In this document: positions 61,436 to 64,000 of the stretch, piece by piece
Numbering within the stretch: position 1 is the first letter of the stretch
How the letters are laid out: every line of letters starts with the position of its first letter
DNA from: Reichenbachiella sp.
Lineage (GTDB): Bacteria > Bacteroidota > Bacteroidia > Cytophagales > Cyclobacteriaceae
NCBI RefSeq assembly: GCF_033344935.1
Contig: NZ_JAWPMM010000001.1
Location: forward strand, 1,970,001-2,034,000
Direction: 5' to 3'
Length of the DNA: 64,000 bases
Position numbers and translations under genes: made by a program
The notes under the pieces: generated by a model
Database searches by the model: none
The model's input: the letters and a program-made list of their open reading frames with translations, nothing else
What the model was told of the DNA's origin: nothing

Positions 61436-62335
61436 TTACAAATACTCTCCCTGCAATATGACTTGCCAAGCTTGGGCAGTTTCACCTGAGTCAAGGTATT
61501 TCTGTGCTAACAGATGAAGTTCATTTTCTAAGTTTTCTTCATCGTCTGCAAAACTCTCTAGGATGGCGCTTACCTCTGGTTCCTTGGACATATTCAAAAT
61601 TTCGTCCTTTGTAGGGATATGTTCCACATTGGCTAATCGACCTAGATTATTTCCAGTGAGCACTACGCTGTTTTTTACATTGTCTGGCAATTGGTCAAAA
61701 CCGATACCCATGGTCGTGAGTGGTTTCGGTATTTCAAACATGGTATCCGAATTGGTTTTAGTGTACCAATTACCACCCATACGTGCGACAAGTTCTAGCC
61801 GGGTAGGGTCAATTTTCTTATCCTCCGTCAACAGGTGATCTTGAACATGAGCCATCACCACTTCGCAAATAATCAGGTTACCGGCACCTCCCTGATCGCC
61901 CATAGGTTTTACTTCCAAAACCTTACACTCAAAAGAAACAGGTGACTCTTTGACTCTAGGTGGTTTGACTTTTTCTGAGGCCACTTCAGTAAACCCCGCT
62001 TTCACAAACTCATTGACTCCTTCTCCGTATTCTGTGCTGGCTAATGACATTTGCTCTACAATAGGATAGTCCACGATGTTGATGACCACTTCGGGAACTT
62101 TAAGTACGTTTTCTAGCGTGTGCTTGGTCGTATTATCACGGACACGTCTGGCAGGAGAGAAAACAAGAATCGGAGGGTTGGCACTAAAGGCATTGAAAAA
62201 ACTAAAAGGACTCAAATTTACATTTCCGTTTGCATCGATCGTGCTGGCAAATGCTATTGGTCGGGGTGCAACCGCGGATAGAAGTACAGAATGAAAGTGA
62301 GCTGTAGAAACTGACTGAGGATCAATAGAAGTCAT
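61436..62335 (-). CDS. Flavin reductase-like (FMN-binding split barrel) protein
   Basis: A 299-residue protein. The N-terminal about 200 residues are a flavin reductase-like split barrel (VAPRPIAFASTIDANGNVNLSPFSFFNAFSANPP split near residues 23-55; TKHTLENVL; FECKVLEVKPM; ARMGGNWYTKT) of the DIM6/NTAB type that binds FMN. The C-terminal about 90 residues are helical and acidic. Members near tyrosine or aromatic degradation genes are common; here fumarylacetoacetase is upstream on the same strand but separated by two hairpins. The natural substrate is unknown. Its stop lies 1 base after the convergent MCP stop. Confidence 0.85.
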   Translation of the reverse strand: MTSIDPQSVSTAHFHSVLLSAVAPRPIAFASTIDANGNVNLSPFSFFNAFSANPPILVFSPARRVRDNTTKHTLENVLKVPEVVINIVDYPIVEQMSLASTEYGEGVNEFVKAGFTEVASEKVKPPRVKESPVSFECKVLEVKPMGDQGGAGNLIICEVVMAHVQDHLLTEDKKIDPTRLELVARMGGNWYTKTNSDTMFEIPKPLTTMGIGFDQLPDNVKNSVVLTGNNLGRLANVEHIPTKDEILNMSKEPEVSAILESFADDEENLENELHLLAQKYLDSGETAQAWQVILQGEYL

Positions 62336-62375
62336 TGTGGATTCAATGTTTAATGTTAAGCTTAAAAATAATGTT

Positions 62376-62415
62376 TTTTACTTGACTGTTGAAACATAGA
62401 AACTGTCAAGTAAAA
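62376..62415 (-). promoter_or_regulatory. 15-base-arm hairpin before the flavin reductase gene
   Basis: Arms TTTTACTTGACTGTT and AACTGTCAAGTAAAA (14 of 15 pairs) with a 10-base loop, 40 bases upstream of the minus-strand ATG at 62335. It could be an operator or leader hairpin, or a second terminator after fahA. Confidence 0.5.
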
Positions 62416-62421
62416 TAAAAA

Positions 62422-62443
62422 ATCCCGACGGTTAGGTCGGGAT
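62422..62443 (-). terminator. Intrinsic terminator of fahA
   Basis: 8-base stem ATCCCGAC/GTCGGGAT with a 6-base loop; on the minus strand it is followed by TTTTTATTTTA. It lies 50 bases after the fahA stop. Confidence 0.85.
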
Positions 62444-62493
62444 CAACAACACTTAATATGAATGATCAAAGATCACTTTTGGGTAATGTTGCT

Positions 62494-63744
62494 CTATTTC
62501 GACGGAAGTACTTTTGCTCTTACTTCACCAAAACCAACTCGTACGCCGTCTTTGTTTCCAAATCCTTTCATCACGACCGTGTCGCCATCCTGGATAAATT
62601 TTCTTTCAGTTCCATCAGGCATTTGTACTGGCTTAGTGCCTTGCCAGGCAATCTCTAGCATAGATCCATACTGATGGGGCTCCGGGCCACTAATTGTACC
62701 AGAAGCCATCATATCCCCAGGCTTTACATTACAACCATTCACCGTGTGATGCGCGAGCTGCTGGATCATATTCCAATACATGTATTTAAAATTGGATTGA
62801 CTCACAGTTTTGCTCTCGCCTTTTTCGGTTTCGATGGCTACCTCAAGCTCAATGTCATAATGGTGGTTGCCTTCATATTCTAAATAGGGCAAGACCTTAG
62901 GGTCTTGTTTAGGTCCTTCGGTTCTGAATGGCTCTAGCGCCTCTAAAGTGACTATCCAAGGAGATAGGTGAGAAGCAAAGTTTTTAGCCAAGAATGGCCC
63001 TAATGGCACGTACTCCCATTTTTGCAAATCTCTAGCAGACCAGTCATTAAAAACACATAGACCAAAAATATGATCGGCTGCATTGGCTGTAGTAATAGAA
63101 TCGCCAAGTTCAGTGCCTTTCCCAACGATAAAGCCCATTTCTAACTCGAAATCCAAAAGTTTACTTGGCCCAAAAACTGGTGGCTCATCGGCGTTTGGTT
63201 TTTGCTGACCTTTGGGTCTATGAAAATCAGTTCCTGAGACAACCACAGAAGAAGACCGTCCATGATACCCGACAGGTATATGTTTCCAGTTTGGCATTAA
63301 TGCATTGTCTGGATCTCTAAACATGCAGCCAACGTTAAAGGCATGCTGCTCACTCGAATAGAAATCTGTGTAGTCTCCGATTTGCACTGGTAGGCTCATC
63401 GTGAGATTTTTCACATCTTTCATGATCTTATTCCGATGAACCGTATTTTCCCTCAGACCGTTTTTTGAATGCTCTTCAAATATGCTTTGAATCCTTTCTC
63501 TCACTTTATTGGTCACTGGTTTACCTAAAGCAATGAAGTCATTCAAATATTGTTTTTCAAAGATGCCCTCTGGTAGCGAAAGACCTTTTAAGTAACCTTT
63601 TTCTTGAAGAATGGCTAGGTTGATGGCGTACTCACCAATTCGTGAGGCAGCATACCAGCCTTTGCCGTTTTCTACTATTCCGAAGGGTATATTCTGAACA
63701 GGAAAGTCAGATTCAGCGGCTACCGAAATCCAGGATTTACTCAT
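62494..63744 (-). CDS. fahA: Fumarylacetoacetase
   Basis: A 416-residue enzyme hydrolysing 4-fumarylacetoacetate to fumarate and acetoacetate, the last step of tyrosine/homogentisate breakdown. The N-terminal SH3-like domain (PFGIVENGKGWYAASRIGEYAINL region) and the catalytic domain are both present: YTDFYSSEQHAFNVG (metal ligand Asp and catalytic His), VPVGYHGRSSSVVVSG, LDFELEMGFIVGKG (Glu ligands), FNDWSARDLQKWEY (Asp ligand) and MMASGTISGPEPHQYGSMLE. The length is normal for the family (about 420). It appears to be monocistronic, with its own terminator. Confidence 0.96.
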   Translation of the reverse strand: MSKSWISVAAESDFPVQNIPFGIVENGKGWYAASRIGEYAINLAILQEKGYLKGLSLPEGIFEKQYLNDFIALGKPVTNKVRERIQSIFEEHSKNGLRENTVHRNKIMKDVKNLTMSLPVQIGDYTDFYSSEQHAFNVGCMFRDPDNALMPNWKHIPVGYHGRSSSVVVSGTDFHRPKGQQKPNADEPPVFGPSKLLDFELEMGFIVGKGTELGDSITTANAADHIFGLCVFNDWSARDLQKWEYVPLGPFLAKNFASHLSPWIVTLEALEPFRTEGPKQDPKVLPYLEYEGNHHYDIELEVAIETEKGESKTVSQSNFKYMYWNMIQQLAHHTVNGCNVKPGDMMASGTISGPEPHQYGSMLEIAWQGTKPVQMPDGTERKFIQDGDTVVMKGFGNKDGVRVGFGEVRAKVLPSK

Positions 63745-63821
63745 TGTTAATGTGTTTTAAAATTTTTGGGTTATTTAATAAAGACAAAGATACAATTCGG
63801 ATGTAAATAAAATTCCATTCC

Positions 63822-63966
63822 GTCATTGCGAGAAGAACAATTCGACGGCAGTCGAATGTACGACGCGGCAATCTCGAACTTTGTTAGTCTGCATATCAAT
63901 AGGGCAGATAAGGCCGAAGGGGATTGCCGCGTCGTCCCGATATTCATCGGAACTTCTCGCAATGAC
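63822..63966. repeat. 145-bp inverted-repeat intergenic element
   Basis: Terminal arms GTCATTGCGAGAAG and CTTCTCGCAATGAC are perfect complements; inside them GACGCGGCAATC faces GATTGCCGCGTC. The unique centre is about 50 bases. A short ORF crossing it merely reads the repeat. The layout suggests a MITE-like or REP/BIME-like element. The final 34 bases of the window show nothing recognisable. Confidence 0.75.
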
Positions 63967-64000
63967 GACTTTGGGCTACAGCGTTCCTCTGCGCTCTTGT

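Noticed and set aside
63771-63962. 63-codon minus-strand ORF at the right edge
   Set aside because: It lies almost wholly within the inverted-repeat element; no signal or family features.

Overview
The window looks like a chromosome segment of a marine, polysaccharide-degrading member of the Bacteroidota, most likely Cytophagales (genus not determinable from the sequence alone). Reasons: a SusC/SusD pair, a type IX secretion C-terminal sorting domain, a beta-propeller/Y_Y_Y sensor kinase, a PadR plus prefix-domain FtsX permease pair, few Shine-Dalgarno sequences, TAnnTTTG-type -7 elements close to start codons, and moderate-to-low GC by eye. No rRNA, tRNA, CRISPR array, prophage or complete transposon was seen.

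Layout. 1-9.9 kb is mainly housekeeping: the 3' end of a histidine kinase, a DUF58/VWA (BatA-type) operon, a DUF4296 lipoprotein, mutS2 and a small cytochrome b5, a secreted protein, and a murein-recycling operon (BadF-type kinase, murQ, unknown protein). 10-12.6 kb is accessory: a tail-anchored HNH protein with palindromes upstream, then a tandem duplication of a 549-bp unit carrying a GIY-YIG gene within REP-like repeats. 12.6-17.7 kb: an RluA-type pseudouridine synthase, pgk, a Sua5/YrdC protein and rnhB. 17.8-33.4 kb: two giant secreted proteins (S74 chaperone end; VND-repeat protein with T9SS tail), a propeller histidine kinase, a PadR/FtsX pair and two small membrane proteins.

33.6-59 kb is an alginate utilisation region. 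A catabolic operon (kdgK, PPi-type phosphofructokinase, KDPG aldolase) diverges from a LacI-type regulator. Then come two modular PL7 lyases facing each other, a FadR/UxuR-type GntR regulator, SusC, SusD, a PKD-rich surface glycan-binding lipoprotein, PL6, PL17, KdgF, an MFS transporter, an SDR reductase and two tandem PL7 lyases, followed by a methyl-accepting protein. The inferred route: PL7 and PL6 cut alginate outside; SusCD imports oligomers; PL17 releases unsaturated uronate; KdgF helps form DEH; the SDR reduces DEH to KDG; KdgK and Eda yield pyruvate and glyceraldehyde 3-phosphate. Four near-identical ATTGGTnnACCAAT palindromes and two CGTTAACG palindromes give a concrete two-regulator model.

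61.4-63.7 kb holds a flavin-reductase-like protein and fumarylacetoacetase (tyrosine/homogentisate breakdown); the window ends in a 145-bp inverted-repeat element.
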